Below, piece by piece: positions 34,880 to 35,122 of a stretch of 35,122 nucleotides of DNA; position 1 is the first letter of the stretch; each line of letters begins with the position of its first letter. Source of the DNA: Lachnospiraceae bacterium (GTDB taxonomy: Bacteria > Bacillota > Clostridia > Lachnospirales > Lachnospiraceae). The DNA is taken from NCBI GenBank assembly GCA_021203205.1, contig JAJQBQ010000054.1, positions 15,113-50,234 on the forward strand. The letters are read 5' to 3'. Made by a program: the position numbers and the translations under genes. Below the pieces are notes generated by a model, which was not told the DNA's origin, ran no database searches, and worked only from the letters and a program-made list of their open reading frames with translations.

Positions 34880-35122
34880 GCCTCATTCTCCTTCTTCTTT
34901 GCAAACATTACTGCCGCGATGGCCGCCGCCGATACTGCCATAAGAATGACGAACAGTCTCACGCTGTCGGTGTCTCCGGTGGATACAGTGGACGATGCCG
35001 CTGCAGTCGTGGTGGAATCGTCACTGCTTGAGGAGTTCGTCTTTGCGGTTGTGGTCGTTTCGTCGGCTGCCGTTGTTGTCGTCTCATCGGCGGCCGTCGT
35101 CGTCTCGTCCTCTGCGGTTGTC
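34873..35122 (-). CDS. Thr-rich membrane-anchored surface protein, C-terminus
   Basis: The frame is open from the right edge to a TAA at 34873-34875, so only the last 82 or so residues are seen. They comprise a Thr/Ala/Asp/Glu repeat region with the recurring unit AADETTTT, a Ser/Thr linker and VSTGDTD. A membrane helix (LFVILMAVSAAAIAAVMFA) and a short positively charged tail (KKKENEAC) follow. The arrangement resembles a sortase-type sorting signal, but the Pro of LPxTG/NPxTG is absent, so simple membrane anchoring is equally possible. The next gene overlaps by 7 bases. The function of the missing N-terminal part is unknown. Confidence 0.75.
   Translation of the reverse strand, partial: TTAEDETTTAADETTTTAADETTTTAKTNSSSSDDSTTTAAASSTVSTGDTDSVRLFVILMAVSAAAIAAVMFAKKKENEAC

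Overview
The window looks like a chromosomal segment of a Gram-positive anaerobe of the class Clostridia, most likely a plant-glycan-degrading Lachnospiraceae. The reasons are strong AAGGAGG-type ribosome binding sites, consensus sigma-A promoters with 17-bp spacers, lipoprotein and secreted proteins with Asp/Ser/Thr-rich linkers, CcpA-like sites, and the Firmicutes order ribD-E-BA-H. The species cannot be named from the sequence. Nearly all genes are on the minus strand, so the window reads best from right to left.

Left part (1-6.2 kb). A partial AlbA_2/RecG-like ATP-binding regulator runs off the left edge. A complete small RNA transcription unit of about 62 nt (promoter, stem, T-tract) diverges from it. 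Then come a GH36 alpha-galactosidase and a GH43 arabinofuranosidase/xylosidase-type enzyme. The GH43 promoter abuts three perfect 24-bp direct repeats.

Glycan-uptake block (6.3-22.6 kb). One long minus-strand cluster encodes two complete ABC importer sets, each with two permeases and one binding protein. Between them sit a DUF5696-like secreted protein and a beta-propeller/TPR/Yip1 membrane protein. No ABC ATPase is encoded, so a shared MsmX/MsiK-type ATPase is presumably used. The cluster starts at a strong promoter at 20365-20393. A GH51 alpha-L-arabinofuranosidase is transcribed divergently. The set fits import and intracellular trimming of arabinose-, xylose- and galactose-decorated oligosaccharides. 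Between the divergent promoters lies a 241-bp nested palindromic element with perfect 32-bp inverted termini.

Middle (22.9-24.0 kb). A stand-alone secreted LamG-like lectin carries an almost pure valine membrane anchor. It has its own promoter, an overlapping cre-like site and a terminator.

Right part (24.3-33.3 kb). The riboflavin operon ribD-ribE-ribBA-ribH is split between ribD and ribE by a co-oriented type IIG-like restriction-modification locus: a nuclease-methyltransferase in two frames, then a separate adenine methyltransferase. A hicB antitoxin fragment is fused in frame behind the ribE stop codon. The ribD translation-initiation region is tandemly duplicated, creating a 13-codon upstream ORF, and no FMN riboswitch is recognisable. 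At the right edge are a YibE/F membrane protein and the C-terminus of a Thr-rich membrane-anchored surface protein.
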